64,000 bases of DNA, from positions 97,478,345 to 97,542,344 of the forward strand of contig OZ026514.1 in the NCBI GenBank assembly GCA_964019695.1, in the 5' to 3' direction. Made by a program: the position numbers and the translations under genes. This DNA comes from Loripinus fragilis (lineage: Eukaryota; Mollusca; Bivalvia; Lucinida; Lucinidae). Of the stretch, positions 63,346-64,000 are shown piece by piece; position 1 is the stretch's first letter, and each line of letters begins with the position of its first letter. The notes under the pieces are model-generated. The model had not been told where the DNA came from, did not search any database, and saw only the letters and a list, made by a program, of their open reading frames with translations.

Positions 63346-64000
63346 CGCACAATTATAATGCGTATGTATTTAAAAAAATCAAAGTATGTTGGCAAAATAA
63401 ACGTTTTTGTTAATAGATTTGATGCCAGTACTGCTCCATATTTTAAACAGAGACAATATTTACACAGAATTCTACTTTGAAATGCAATAGGCCATCTTGC
63501 CCATGAGCAAAGGGCATGAGTCACATTGTAGCATATGTCGAAAAGGACAAAATTTGGCCCCGTATAAATTTCGTGACGATTTTCGGCGAACTATACCAAA
63601 TTTAACTTTGAGGCATTAGCAACGATTTTGTCCAGTTCACACATCTGAGATCCGCTTCTGGGGTAAAAAGTGACGTCATCAAAATGGCGGTCACCGCGCT
63701 ATTGGTTTGAATATTCATAGTATATGTATTAAAGTATGTTAGCAAGACAAAGTTTTTTTTATAGTTTAGCGCTCGCGCCGCTCCAGATTGTTAATAGAAA
63801 GTACATTTACACAACAGGGTGTTCATATTTGGCACAGTAATTGGCTATTGGGCGTAGACTATAACAAAGGTCTCAGATCTGATCATCGATGTGACCTTGG
63901 AATCGAAGATCAAAGTCAAATATACTTAGAATCTATCTGACTTATAGCTCGTAACACGAACTCCTCTTTTATGTTTTGACTAAGGGTATTCATATTTGGC
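63187..64000 (-). repeat. ~350-bp tandem 5' monomers of LINE copy 2
   Basis: GTCGAATGGGCCAAAAAAAT..TAAATTTCGTGACGATTTTT at 63187 recurs as GTCGAAAAGGACAAAATTTG..TAAATTTCGTGACGATTTTC at 63537. ATGACGTCATCAAAATGGCG and AAAGTATGTTxGCAA also recur at the same ~350-bp spacing. The inner unit contains the ORF1 start; the outer unit encodes a recognisable homologous peptide with one stop. It runs to the window edge. Confidence 0.75.

Overview
This is a stretch of animal nuclear DNA, most likely from a bivalve mollusc. The support is: genes split into small exons by long GT-AG introns; AT-rich, repeat-packed introns; tRNA-headed SINEs; non-LTR retrotransposons of two clades; and several elements with the layout described for bivalve 'pearl' / Helentron-associated repeats (tandem core, GGAC-type microsatellite, hairpin end). 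Species is not determinable by eye.

Host genes are few. (1) At 6532-6712 (-) is a first coding exon resembling the N-terminus of BIRC6/BRUCE; the rest of that gene lies outside the window to the left. (2) Starting 255 bp away on the opposite strand, 6968-25035 (+) is a complete seven-exon gene for tubulin-folding cofactor B (TBCB, 252 aa, ubiquitin-like + coiled coil + CAP-Gly). The two genes share a short head-to-head promoter region. The last TBCB exon and its 3' flank are tandemly duplicated downstream, and the duplicate keeps an open frame with a usable-looking splice acceptor. (3) 49160-54583 (+) is a three-exon gene for a 671-aa BTB-BACK (kelch-like family) protein carrying ten SP[KR]R motifs in an 8-residue tandem repeat.

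Everything else is mobile or repetitive DNA. From the left: a decayed transposon-type ORF (110-940), a pogo/jerky-like transposase pseudogene (2017-3918) broken by one frameshift and one stop and followed by two identical tRNA-SINE copies, then the BIRC6/TBCB promoter. TBCB introns hold a 5'-truncated LINE ending in a GATA microsatellite (7650-9188), many MITEs, a 1650-bp terminal-inverted-repeat element with an 8-bp target duplication and arrays of a 13-bp word (17971-19620), and a nested set of elements (20988-23224). Downstream are a 1-kb TIR element (28925-29933), a 1.2-kb near-palindrome (31067-32290), two large tandem-core elements (32583-33770, 36147-37816), a 2.7-kb polypurine minisatellite (42454-45190) and the BTB gene. 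After the BTB gene come a pearl-like element (55488-56661) and two copies of one I-clade-like LINE lying tail to tail (56990-58412 + and 59455-63345 -). The second of these retains ORF1 with zinc knuckles, an endonuclease and part of the RT, and its 5' end continues into a ~350-bp tandem monomer array reaching the window edge.

The most promising undescribed material is (a) the group of elements whose ends or whole bodies are built from short element-specific words (GTCAACTCGTACC and relatives; islands at 9610, 13199, 35440 and others), (b) the in-frame duplicated terminal exon of TBCB, (c) the LINE 5' monomer array that overlaps the ORF1 coding start, and (d) the BTB protein's SPKR-repeat linker. 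All calls are from reading the sequence; no database search was run.
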